Part shown: piece after piece, positions 1 to 7,900 of the stretch
Layout of the letters: every line of letters begins with the position of its first letter
Position numbering within the stretch: the stretch's first letter is position 1
Origin: DATGWF01 sp035299585
Lineage (GTDB): Bacteria; Actinomycetota; Actinomycetes; Actinomycetales; Microbacteriaceae
Reading direction: 5' to 3'
NCBI GenBank assembly: GCA_035299585.1
Contig: DATGWF010000013.1
Coordinates: 1 to 17,063 of the forward strand
Length of the DNA: 17,063 nt
The notes under the pieces: generated by a model
The model's input: only the letters and a program-made list of their open reading frames with translations
What the model was told of the DNA's origin: nothing
The model's database searches: none
Position numbers and translations under genes: made by a program

Positions 1-334
1 CGGCGCGTGCGGCGTTCGCTGCGACGTCGCGCAGGATTGCCGTCGTGAGCTCTGCGGCGGCGCCGAGACCGACCAAGATGATGTTCGGCCCATCGGTTCG
101 AGCGAAGGTTGCCGTCTCGCCGACCTTTCCTTCGAAGCCCAGGGCGGACACTTCTTCCGCGCTCACACCGGAAGCCGTCGGTGCCGCTGCTCCGGCAGTG
201 AGGAGCCAAGCCACGGAGCCGCCCGAGAGTTCGGGAGATTCCACCGCGCGAACCACGAGGGCATCGAGCCAATCGGCGGACGGTGTGTCGACGAAATCAG
301 CGGGGATGAGCTTGGCGGGGTTTCGAGTCGTCAT
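1..334 (-). CDS. pepA: Leucyl aminopeptidase (M17 family), N-terminal part, cut by window edge
   Basis: M17 leucyl aminopeptidases are cytosolic di-metal exopeptidases that release N-terminal residues from peptides. Only the first 111 codons are present; the gene runs off the left edge. The reading frame starts MTTRNPAKL and contains a stretch at about residues 65-90 (LGFEGKVGETATF, then NIILVGLG) that matches the small N-terminal macro-like domain of M17 enzymes, where 'GF.GK.GE' and 'LVGLG' are typical. The metal-binding catalytic domain lies outside the window, so activity cannot be judged. The ATG at 334 was chosen because a TAGTGT hexamer lies exactly 6 nt upstream and no Shine-Dalgarno sequence is visible, which suggests a leaderless transcript. 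It diverges from the aldehyde dehydrogenase gene. The alternative is another M17 N-domain protein. Confidence 0.75.
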   Translation of the reverse strand, partial: MTTRNPAKLIPADFVDTPSADWLDALVVRAVESPELSGGSVAWLLTAGAAAPTASGVSAEEVSALGFEGKVGETATFARTDGPNIILVGLGAAAELTTAILRDVAANAARA

Positions 335-340
335 GGCTCG

Positions 341-367
341 ACACTATCCCGAACTTGGCCCGCTCAA
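341..367 (-). promoter_or_regulatory. Putative leaderless promoter of pepA
   Basis: Read on the minus strand, TTGAGC (367-362) lies 15 nt before TAGTGT (346-341), and the ATG follows after exactly 6 nt. A TANNNT hexamer at this distance places +1 on or next to the A of ATG. The -35 spacing is shorter than ideal, so the -10 is the firmer part. Confidence 0.5.
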
Positions 368-382
368 CTAGAGTGACAGAGG

Positions 383-400
383 TCGTTCGGGGCCGAACGA
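383..400. promoter_or_regulatory. 18-bp inverted repeat in the pepA/aldehyde dehydrogenase intergenic region (candidate operator)
   Basis: TCGTTCGG and CCGAACGA are perfect 8-bp arms separated by GG. The element lies between two divergent genes, about 35 bp upstream of a possible -10 (TATGCT, 436-441) for the dehydrogenase and 16 bp upstream of the pepA -35. That position and symmetry suit a dimeric repressor or activator. Because both flanking genes read away from it, a terminator role is unlikely. No regulator gene adjoins it. Confidence 0.4.
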
Positions 401-435
401 TGCGTTGTGCTCTCGCCAAAAGCCGATGTGCCGCC

Positions 436-441
436 TATGCT
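436..441 (+). promoter_or_regulatory. Possible -10 element for the aldehyde dehydrogenase gene
   Basis: TATGCT fits the actinobacterial TANNNT -10 pattern and would give a leader of about 34 nt before the ATG at 482. No good -35 hexamer is visible 16-18 nt upstream, so this is a weak call. Confidence 0.3.
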
Positions 442-481
442 GGATTCGGCGACGTTTTGCCAATAACACGAAGGATTCCGC

Positions 482-1933
482 ATGATTGACGCGACTTTGC
501 CACGAATTCCGGATGCGCTGTACATCAACGGCGAATGGGTGCCGAGCTCGGATGGCTCCACCTTCGCCGTGCACGACCCGGCGACCGGAGCCGTCATCGC
601 CGAAATCGCTGACGCGACTCCAGAGGATGGCATTCGGGCCCTCGACGCTGCGGTTGCCGCTCAAGAGTCCTGGGCCGCAACCGCACCTCGCGTGCGCGGG
701 GAAATCCTTCGCAAGGCGTTTGATCTGTTGATGGCTCGTCGTGACGAGTTCGCACTCCTCATGACTCGCGAAATGGGCAAGCCGCTCGCGGAAGCCCAGG
801 GTGAGGTCACCTACGGTGGCGAGTTCTTGCGCTGGTTCAGCGAAGAGGCCGTCCGCATCGCCGGCCGATACGGCACCAATCCCGAAGGTACCGGACACAT
901 GATCGTGTCTCAGCGGCCGGTCGGTCCCTGTTACCTCATTACCCCCTGGAATTTCCCGCTCGCCATGGCGACCCGCAAGGTCGGCCCGGCGCTTGCCGCG
1001 GGCTGCACCGTCGTGGTCAAGCCCGCCGGACTCACGCCGCTCACGACCCTCGCCTTCGTTGCTCTCCTCGAAGAGGCGGGCGTGCCGAAGGGCGTCGTCA
1101 ACGTGGTCACGACCACGCGCACCAACGCGGTTTCGACTCCCATCATTAACGACGAGCGCCTTCGCAAGCTGTCCTTCACCGGATCGACCGGCGTCGGTCA
1201 GAAGCTCATCGCGGAATCGGCACATCGCGTGCTGCGCACCTCGATGGAACTCGGTGGCAACGCCCCCTTCGTTGTCTTCGAAGACGCCGACCTCGACAAG
1301 GCCATTGAAGGTGCGTTGCTCGCGAAGTTCCGCAACATCGGCCAGGCCTGCACGGCAGCGAACCGGTTTATCGTGCACGAGTCCCTCGCGGCGGAGTTCG
1401 CACGTCGCGTGAGCGAGCGTGTCGCGGCGATGAAGGTCGGGCCGGGCACCGAGGCCGGCGTCAACATCGGCCCACTGGTCGACGACAAGGCTGTCGCTTC
1501 GACTGACGAGCTGGTCCGGGACGCCGTTTCGAAGGGTGCGACGCTGCTCACCGGTGGCGAAAAGATTGACAGCGACGGCTCGTTTTATGCACCGACCGTG
1601 CTCGAAAATGTTCCCGCTTCGGCCCGACTCATGCGCGAGGAGATTTTCGGACCGGTGCTCGCGGTTACGACCTTCCGCACTGAGGACGAAGCGGTCGCGC
1701 TTGCCAATGACACCGAGTATGGGCTCATCTCGTATGTGTTTACGCAGGATCTCGCGCGCGGCCACCGCATGATTGATCGCCTCGACACCGGCATGATGGG
1801 TCTCAATACGGGCCTCGTCTCCAATGCCGCTGGCCCGTTCGGCGGTGTCAAGATGTCCGGTCTCGGCCGAGAGGGCGGACTCGAGGGCATTCACGAGTAC
1901 TTGTCGCCGAAGTACACCCTGCTGCCGGCCTAG
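482..1933 (+). CDS. gabD: NAD(P)-dependent aldehyde dehydrogenase, succinate-semialdehyde dehydrogenase type
   Basis: This 483-aa enzyme oxidises an aldehyde, probably succinate semialdehyde, to the acid in the cytosol; in the GABA pathway this feeds succinate to the TCA cycle. All hallmarks of the ALDH superfamily are visible: PWNFP (155-159, Asn157 stabilising the oxyanion), Lys180 in VVVKP, the Rossmann-fold SFTGSTGVG (231-239), the general base Glu256 in MELGGN, and the nucleophile Cys290 in NIGQACTAANRF. 'GQ.C.AANR' is typical of GabD-like rather than betaine-aldehyde enzymes. Length is normal. The ATG is preceded by AAGGA (471-475) with a 6-nt spacer. No GABA transaminase or permease is in the window, so the exact substrate is inferred from family resemblance. 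Glutarate-semialdehyde or another short-chain aldehyde remains possible. Confidence 0.85.
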   Translation: MIDATLPRIPDALYINGEWVPSSDGSTFAVHDPATGAVIAEIADATPEDGIRALDAAVAAQESWAATAPRVRGEILRKAFDLLMARRDEFALLMTREMGKPLAEAQGEVTYGGEFLRWFSEEAVRIAGRYGTNPEGTGHMIVSQRPVGPCYLITPWNFPLAMATRKVGPALAAGCTVVVKPAGLTPLTTLAFVALLEEAGVPKGVVNVVTTTRTNAVSTPIINDERLRKLSFTGSTGVGQKLIAESAHRVLRTSMELGGNAPFVVFEDADLDKAIEGALLAKFRNIGQACTAANRFIVHESLAAEFARRVSERVAAMKVGPGTEAGVNIGPLVDDKAVASTDELVRDAVSKGATLLTGGEKIDSDGSFYAPTVLENVPASARLMREEIFGPVLAVTTFRTEDEAVALANDTEYGLISYVFTQDLARGHRMIDRLDTGMMGLNTGLVSNAAGPFGGVKMSGLGREGGLEGIHEYLSPKYTLLPA

Positions 1934-1942
1934 AGCCAGGAC

Positions 1943-1948
1943 TAGGCT
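1943..1948 (+). promoter_or_regulatory. -10 hexamer of a putative leaderless promoter for the hadA-like gene
   Basis: TAGGCT followed by 6 nt and the ATG at 1955. It sits just after the dehydrogenase stop codon, so the hadA-hadB-murB cassette can be transcribed separately. No convincing Shine-Dalgarno sequence precedes this ATG. Confidence 0.5.
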
Positions 1949-1954
1949 GTCTGC

Positions 1955-2401
1955 ATGGTGAATGCAGCGCTCGTCGGTCGGGCCTTTCCGCCGACCCCCG
2001 CGTATCTCGTCGGTCGCGAAAAGATTCGCGAGTTCGCTCGCGCCGTCTTTGCGAGCAACCCGGTCTATCTCGATGTCGATGTTGCCCGTGCGGCGGGGTA
2101 TCCCGACCTCGTGGCGCCACCGACGTTCCCGATTGTTTTGCAGCAACGCACGCTCGAGCAGTTGCTTGCTGAGCCCGATGCGGAACTCGACTTCTCGCGC
2201 GTTGTGCACGGCGACCAGCGCTTCAGCTACAGCCGGCCCGTCGTTGCCGGCGACGAGCTCACCGCGCAACTTTCGGTGACAAGCATCAAGTCGCTCGGCG
2301 GGAACTCAATGGTCACCAGCGAATCAATCATCACCGACGCAAGCGGAGCGCACGTCGTCACCGCGATTTCCACCCTGGTTGTTCGAGGAGCAGACGCATG
2401 A
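1955..2401 (+). CDS. MaoC-family dehydratase N-terminal-domain protein (UPF0336 / HadA-like)
   Basis: This 148-aa single hot-dog protein resembles the actinobacterial UPF0336/FAS1-DH-type proteins and mycobacterial HadA. In mycobacteria the HadA subunit pairs with HadB to form a (3R)-hydroxyacyl-ACP dehydratase, with HadA shaping the acyl channel. Typical of the family are the opening 'GRAFPPTPAYLVGREKIREFA' pattern (8-28), NPVYLDVDVARAAGYPDLVAPPTFPI (35-60) and RFSYSRPVVAGDELTA in the C-terminal half. It lacks the catalytic D.N..H signature that its downstream partner has, as expected for the non-catalytic subunit. Its TGA overlaps the partner's ATG (ATGA, 2398-2401), so the two are probably translated together. 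Whether the substrate is a fatty-acid intermediate is inferred; this organism need not make mycolic acids. Confidence 0.8.
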   Translation: MVNAALVGRAFPPTPAYLVGREKIREFARAVFASNPVYLDVDVARAAGYPDLVAPPTFPIVLQQRTLEQLLAEPDAELDFSRVVHGDQRFSYSRPVVAGDELTAQLSVTSIKSLGGNSMVTSESIITDASGAHVVTAISTLVVRGADA

Positions 2402-2826
2402 GCTCGGTACCCAAGCGCTCCGAGCTCGCCATCGGCGATGTCGTTGTCCAGCGCTCCGTCACGCTCACTCGTGAGTCGCTGGTTCGATACGCGGGTGCGT
2501 CGGGTGACTTCAACGCCATCCACTATCGCGACGACGTTGCCGCCGCGGTTGGCCTTCCGGGGGTGCTCGCGCACGGCATGCTCACGATGGGTCTGGCCGT
2601 GCAAGGCCTCTCTGAGTGGCTGGGCGACCCGGGGCGCATTGTCGACTATCAGGTGCGATTCACTCGGCCCGTCGTCGTCGATCCCATCGCCGGTGCGGAA
2701 GTCCAGGTTTCGGCAACGATTGCCGTACTCGACGAGGCCGTGTCCCGAATCGACCTCACCGTTTCGGCGGCGGGCGAAACGGTGCTCGGTAAGGCCCAGG
2801 TTCTCGTTCATCTCGACGAGTCATGA
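2398..2826 (+). CDS. MaoC-family dehydratase, catalytic hot-dog subunit (HadB-like)
   Basis: This 142-aa MaoC/R-hydratase-type hot-dog protein hydrates or dehydrates a (3R)-hydroxyacyl thioester. The hydratase 2 motif is clear: YAGASGDFNAIHYRDDVAAAVG (31-52), with Asp37, Asn39 and His42 as the predicted catalytic residues, followed by GVLAHGMLTMGL (55-66). RFTRPVV in the C-terminal half matches the usual strand after the hot-dog helix. It starts within the stop of the HadA-like gene and ends in an ATGA overlap with murB (2823-2826), so the three form a translationally coupled cassette. This order beside murB recurs in other Actinobacteria, although no functional link between the dehydratase and peptidoglycan synthesis is established. 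In-frame alternatives for the start are unlikely given the overlap. Confidence 0.85.
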   Translation: MSSVPKRSELAIGDVVVQRSVTLTRESLVRYAGASGDFNAIHYRDDVAAAVGLPGVLAHGMLTMGLAVQGLSEWLGDPGRIVDYQVRFTRPVVVDPIAGAEVQVSATIAVLDEAVSRIDLTVSAAGETVLGKAQVLVHLDES

Positions 2827-3956
2827 CCTCACCGCTTTCTGCACTCACCACCCTCGGCGTGGGCGGCACCCCGCGGAGTTTGATTCGTGCGACCACTCGA
2901 GAAGCCCTGATCGCGGCATCGCTCGAAGCGTTCGACGACGAGCGCTGGTTGCTCGTTGGTGGTGGGTCGAACCTGCTCGTCAGTGATGAGCCATTCGATG
3001 GCACGGTCGTGGTTGTTGCCACCGAGGGAATTGACGAACGCCGTGACGGCGATCGTGTGCAGCTCACGGTCGAGGCGGGACACAACTGGGATGCCTTGGT
3101 TGCATTTGCGGTCAGTCACGGATGGGCCGGCATCGAGGCGCTTTCGGGAATTCCGGGAACTGTCGGGGCGGCACCCATCCAGAACATTGGCGCATACGGT
3201 CAAGAACTTGCCGGAAGCCTCGAAGCGGTTGAGTTTCTCGACGCGCGTTCCGGCGCGATTGATTGGATTCCCGTCGAGCGGCTCAAGCTCGGATATCGCA
3301 CATCCGCCTTCAAGGGAGACGGCGAGGTGCCCGAACCGGAGCTCACTGGCACCATTTTGCGAGTGCAGTTGACGCTTCACGATACCGGTGGCGAGTCGCT
3401 CCCGATTGGGTTCGAGCAGCTCGCGACCTCGCTCGGCGTGCCGCTCGGTGCGCGCGTGGCGGTGTCGCACGTGCGCGCTCGGGTACTGGAGCTGCGAGCG
3501 AGCAAGGGTATGGTGCTCGACGGTGCAGACCTCGATTCTCGAAGCGCGGGATCGTTCTTTATGAATCCAGTCGTCTCTGCACGCGTCGCTGCGGCACTCC
3601 CCGCGGATGCACCGAGATGGCCCCTCGACCCCGAAGAGCCCGACCTCGTCGTCCCGCTGGGTGAACTCGCGAACTACGCCCATGCGCTAATGGCGCCGAG
3701 CTCGACTGGTGAGCGACAGTTCAAACTGTCGGCGGCATGGTTGATTGAACACGCCGGGGTTCCCAAGGGGTTCCGACTGGGCACGTCGCGAGCAGCCGTC
3801 TCGAGCAAACACACCTTGGCGCTGACGAATCGAGGTGGGGCGACCGCGGAGGAAATCGCCCAGTTAGCTCGGTTTATCCAAAGCCGAGTGCAAGCCGAGT
3901 TTGGCATTTGGCTCGCTCCCGAACCGCGCTGCATCGACGTCGATCTCGCCCCCTAG
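2823..3956 (+). CDS. murB: UDP-N-acetylmuramate dehydrogenase (UDP-N-acetylenolpyruvoylglucosamine reductase)
   Basis: MurB is the FAD- and NADPH-dependent cytosolic enzyme that reduces UDP-GlcNAc-enolpyruvate to UDP-MurNAc, the second committed step of peptidoglycan synthesis. Visible signatures in this 377-aa protein: TLGVGGTP near the N-terminus, the FAD-binding LLVGGGSNLLV (43-53), GIPGTVGAAPIQNIGAYGQE (109-128), Tyr158-Arg159 in LGYRTS, the catalytic serine Ser244 in SAGSFFMNP (241-249), and Glu367 in the C-terminal FGIWLAPEPR. The YRTS segment and the insert after SAGSFFMNP place it with the type I (E. coli-like) enzymes. It is joined by ATGA overlap to the upstream MaoC gene, so expression is probably coupled. 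All catalytic residues are intact. Confidence 0.96.
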   Translation: MTSPLSALTTLGVGGTPRSLIRATTREALIAASLEAFDDERWLLVGGGSNLLVSDEPFDGTVVVVATEGIDERRDGDRVQLTVEAGHNWDALVAFAVSHGWAGIEALSGIPGTVGAAPIQNIGAYGQELAGSLEAVEFLDARSGAIDWIPVERLKLGYRTSAFKGDGEVPEPELTGTILRVQLTLHDTGGESLPIGFEQLATSLGVPLGARVAVSHVRARVLELRASKGMVLDGADLDSRSAGSFFMNPVVSARVAAALPADAPRWPLDPEEPDLVVPLGELANYAHALMAPSSTGERQFKLSAAWLIEHAGVPKGFRLGTSRAAVSSKHTLALTNRGGATAEEIAQLARFIQSRVQAEFGIWLAPEPRCIDVDLAP

Positions 3957-4005
3957 TCCAGCAGGGCGCCCTGTGCATCCCCACTGAGCCGTCCCTCAAT
4001 CGGGG

Positions 4006-4011
4006 TACATT
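4006..4011 (+). promoter_or_regulatory. Possible -10 element for the DsbA-like gene
   Basis: TACATT fits TANNNT and lies 29 nt before the ATG at 4041, giving a leader of roughly 22 nt that carries AAGGGAG (4029-4035). No clear -35 is present. Confidence 0.3.
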
Positions 4012-4040
4012 TTCGCTCCACTTTGAGCAAGGGAGCCGAG

Positions 4041-4889
4041 ATGGAGCAGCGTCCTACCCCGAGCCGTTCCCACCATCGCGAGGCGGCACGGCAGCTCGCG
4101 CGGCAACAGCGGGAGCTCGCGCAACGCAAGCGCGCCCGGATGCGAATCATCCGGCAGTCGAGCTTGGTTGCCGGCGCGCTTGCCGTCATCGGCATCATCG
4201 TTACGGTCGGCATGACCTCAACCGCTTCGACGCGTGGAGTTGAGCCGGGCCCGGCGAACATGCGCAGCGATGGGCTCGTCTTCACCGCGGCCGGGGTGCA
4301 GCATTCGAGTGCGCTTGAACCGAAAGAGGCGCCGACCCCTCTTCCGGCGGGGACCGATCGCGGAAATGTGACCATCGTGATGTATGTCGACTACATGTGC
4401 CCATTTTGCAAAGCATTTGAAGCCAAGTACGGTCCGACCATCGACAAGCTCGTCCAATCTGGTGCCACGCTCGACCTGCATCCCGTTGCCGTCTTGAACT
4501 CCAAGTCGAATGGAACGAACTACTCGACGCGCGCCGCGAACGCCTTCGCCTGCGTTGCGGACGCGGAACCGGAGAAAGCACGTTTGGTGAACGACGCACT
4601 GTTCGAACACCAGCCGCCCGAGTATTCAACGGGACTGACAGACGATGAACTGGTGAAGATTGTGACCGATGTTGGCGTGACAAACCCCCAAAAGCTCTCC
4701 GACTGCATTCGCAAGGGCACCTTCCGAAACTGGGTGACGAGCGCGAGTTATCGCGCATTTTCGAGCCTTCCGAACGCCAACGTCAAGACGCTTCAAGGCA
4801 CCCCAACGGTTGTCGTGAACGGCACCTGGTATGACGCCAACGCGTACGGCGGAGCCTTCGAAGCGTTCCTTGAGAAGACAATCGGCTAA
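4041..4889 (+). CDS. DsbA-family thiol:disulfide oxidoreductase, membrane anchored
   Basis: This 282-aa protein has a basic cytosolic N-terminus (1-38), one membrane anchor (about 40-59) and an extracytoplasmic thioredoxin-fold domain with a DsbA-type insertion. The active site CPFC is at 120-123 in MYVDYMCPFC, and the cis-proline is Pro255 in GTPTVVVNG. Two further cysteines, Cys171 and Cys222, lie in the helical insertion and could form a structural disulfide. Proteins of this class introduce or isomerise disulfides in exported proteins of Actinobacteria. The ATG at 4041 is preferred over a TTG 18 nt upstream because AAGGGAG lies 5 nt before it. It sits between murB and the RND permease with short gaps, and no VKOR or DsbB-like partner is visible in the window. 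Substrates are unknown. Confidence 0.85.
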   Translation: MEQRPTPSRSHHREAARQLARQQRELAQRKRARMRIIRQSSLVAGALAVIGIIVTVGMTSTASTRGVEPGPANMRSDGLVFTAAGVQHSSALEPKEAPTPLPAGTDRGNVTIVMYVDYMCPFCKAFEAKYGPTIDKLVQSGATLDLHPVAVLNSKSNGTNYSTRAANAFACVADAEPEKARLVNDALFEHQPPEYSTGLTDDELVKIVTDVGVTNPQKLSDCIRKGTFRNWVTSASYRAFSSLPNANVKTLQGTPTVVVNGTWYDANAYGGAFEAFLEKTIG

Positions 4890-4920
4890 CGCCGCTGATT
4901 CCCAGCCGCCCGTAACCTTC

Positions 4921-4935
4921 GTGCAGTGACTGCAC
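4921..4935. promoter_or_regulatory. 15-bp palindrome beside the RND permease -10 (candidate repressor operator)
   Basis: GTGCAGT and ACTGCAC are perfect 7-bp arms around a central G. The palindrome ends 3 bp before the TAGGCT -10 hexamer (4939-4944), within the -35/-10 spacer region, an ideal place for steric repression. Efflux pumps are often controlled by TetR-, MarR- or GntR-type repressors that bind such sites. No regulator gene adjoins, so the binding protein is unknown. Confidence 0.5.
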
Positions 4936-4938
4936 CGA

Positions 4939-4944
4939 TAGGCT
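4939..4944 (+). promoter_or_regulatory. -10 hexamer of a putative leaderless promoter for the RND permease
   Basis: TAGGCT, then exactly 6 nt, then the ATG at 4951. The hexamer and spacing are identical to those before the hadA-like gene at 1943-1948. No Shine-Dalgarno sequence precedes the ATG. Confidence 0.55.
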
Positions 4945-4950
4945 GACCGC

Positions 4951-7900
4951 ATGTCTCTGCTCGCGGTATTCAGCATGCGCAATCGCGCGCTCATCGCCCT
5001 CGTGACCATCGTTGCGGGTATCTTCGGTGGGCTCGCCATCACCGGGCTCAAGCAAGAACTCATCCCGTCGGTGGAGATCCCGCAGATTTCAATCGTGAGC
5101 GCGTATCAGGGTGCCGCCCCGGACGTCGTCAACACCGATGTCTCCACCCCGGTGGAAACCGCGATCCAGGGCATCACCGGGCTGGATTCGACGAGCTCGA
5201 CCAGCTCGACCGGCCTCAGCGTCGTGACCGCGAGCTTCGTCTACGGAACGGACCTGACGTTCGCTCAGAACAAGCTTCAGACCGCGGTCAACCGCATCCA
5301 ATCCACCCTCCCCGAGGGAGTGACTCCCAACGTTCTCGCCTTCTCCACCAGCGATATTCCGGTGATGCTGGTCTCAGTGACCGGCGTCGACGACGTTTCG
5401 GCGCTGAGCGACCGGTTGAACCGCACCACGATTGGGGAACTGCAGGACATTCGTGGCGTGCGTGCCGCAACGCTCACGGGCAACGTCGGCCAGCGGGTGG
5501 TCATCGTTCCCGACGCAGCCAAGCTTGCCGGCGCCGGGCTGACCACCGCTGCGTTCCGCACCGCGTTGAGTGAGAACGGCATCCTCATCCCCGGTGGAAC
5601 CGTCGACGCCGACGGCAAGACCTATGCCATCCAGATCGGGGCAAAGCTCAGCTCGGTCGAGGACATTCGGGCGGTTCCGCTCGTCTCTGCGACGCAGCCT
5701 CCGCTCACCCGTGGAGCTCCAGCCACTGCAGCGACCGTCGTCACAATTGGCGACGTCGCCGACGTGCAGCTCGCCGACAACCCCGTGACGAGCTACTCCC
5801 GGGTGAATGGCGAGGAGGCGCTCACCATCTCCATCACCGCTGTGCCCGGCGGGAACACCGTCGACGTGTCCACCGCGGTGAAGTCCTCATTGCAGAAGCT
5901 CGAGGACGAACTGCAATCCGAGTTCTCCGGGGCCAAGCTGACGGTGGTCTTCGACCAGGCGCCATACATCCAGAAGTCTATCGACGACCTTGCTCGCGAA
6001 GGTTTGCTCGGGCTCGTCTTCGCCGTCATCGTTATCCTGCTGTTCCTCGCCAGTGTTCGAGCCACCATCGTTACGGCGATTTCCATTCCGACCTCGGTGC
6101 TCATCACCCTCATCGGTCTGCAGGCGTCGAACTATTCGCTGAACATTTTGACGCTCGGCGCCCTCACGATTGCCATCGGTCGAGTCGTCGATGACGCAAT
6201 TGTCGTCATCGAGAACATTAAGCGTCACCTCGTTGAGGGTGTGGACGCGGCCGCGACGATCGTCCGTGCAACCAAGGAAGTCGCCGGCGCGATTACCGCA
6301 TCGACCCTCACGACGGTTGCCGTGTTCCTGCCGATTGCTCTCGTCAATGGCATCACCGGCGAACTGTTCCGGCCATTCGCCGTCACCGTGACGATTGCGC
6401 TGCTTGCTTCGCTCTTCGTCTCGCTCACCATCATCCCGGTGCTGGCGTACTGGTTCTTGAAGCCGACGCCGCTGCACAAGTTGGGGGTCACTTCAGCGTT
6501 CGACGGCGAGCAGGCTCAGGTCGAGGCGCACACTCGTCTGCAGCGCTGGTACGAACCGGTCCTCAACTGGACACTCGGTCATCGCGTCATCACGCTGAGC
6601 CTCTCGGTTCTCATCCTGTTTGGAACCCTCGCGGCTGCCCCGCTCATGAAGACGAACTTCCTCTCCAACTCGGGACAAAACACCTTCCAGGTCACCCAGA
6701 CGCTTCCCGTCGGAACGAGCCTCTCCGCGCTCAACGACGCCTCACAGGGCGTTGAGCAAGCGATTCGTGCAGTACCCGGGGTCGAGACCGTCCAAACCTC
6801 CGTCGGTGGCGGGAGCGCGAACATCGCTTCCGCGTTGAGCAACAATTCGAACCGCATCAGCTACGCCGTCACGACCGATGCGGCGGTTGATCAGGTCGAG
6901 CTCCAAAAGCGCGTTCGTGCCGACATCGACGCGCTCGGAACGGAGATCGGGCGAATCGCCATCGGATCTCAGGGCGGTTTCGGAAACTCCGACCGCATCG
7001 AAATCGACATTAAGGCCTCAAACGATGCCGACCTTCGCGCTGCGAGCCAGGTGATTCTCGATCTCGTCCAAGGCCTGCCGGACATGGCCGAAACAGGCTC
7101 GAACCTGTCGGACACGCGCGACTTCGTGCGTGTGTTGGTCGACCGCGACGCCGCCGCTCGGGTTGGATTCAGCGAGGTCGCCCTCGCGTCACTCGTCGCC
7201 GGGCAAACCCAGGCGAGCCCGGTGGGCTCGGTCGTGATCAACGAGAACACCCTCAAGGTCTACGTGGCGTCTGCGGACCAAGCGGACAGCCTCGAGGCCA
7301 TCAAGGCAATCCAAGTGCCTACGATCGCCGGGCCGGTGCGACTCGACACGCTCGCGAAGGTTTCAATCGAACCCGGTCCGACCACCATCACGACCGTGAA
7401 GGGGCTGCGTTCGGCGACGGTCTACGCGATTCCGTCGAGTGACAACGTCGGTGCAGCGAGTGCGCAGGTGGCGCAGGCGATTGCCACGGCGGAGCTCCCC
7501 AAGGGCACCTCCGCCTCGATCGGCGGTGTCGCCTCCGACCAGGCCGAGGCATTCTCGCAGCTCGGTCTTGCACTGCTCGCGGCGATCCTCATCGTGTACA
7601 TCATCATGGTCGCGACCTTCGGCTCACTGCTGCAGCCGCTCCTGCTCCTCGTGTCGGTGCCGTTCGCGGCAACCGGAGCAATCGCATTGCAGATTGTCAC
7701 CGGGGTGCCGCTGGGTGTTCCATCGCTCATCGGTGTGCTCATGTTGATCGGCATCGTCGTCACGAATGCCATCGTGCTCATCGACCTGGTGAACCAGTAC
7801 CGACGACGCGGCATGCCGGTGCTCGAAGCGATGCAGCACGGCGCTTCGCGCCGACTCCGGCCGATTCTCATGACGGCGTTTGCAACGATCTTCGCCCTCG

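Noticed and set aside
45..371. 108-codon plus-strand frame opposite pepA
   Set aside because: Low-complexity Ala/Ser/Thr/Pro composition with no domain; antisense shadow of the M17 N-terminal region.
368..2269. 633-codon open frame on the minus strand opposite the aldehyde dehydrogenase and hadA-like genes
   Set aside because: Composition is Arg/His/Gly-rich with no family resemblance. It is a shadow of two well-recognised plus-strand genes in high-GC DNA.
3962..3973. CAGGGCGCCCTG palindrome 5 nt after the murB stop
   Set aside because: A 12-bp palindrome with no loop and no T-tract; as a hairpin it keeps only four pairs. Too weak to call a terminator.
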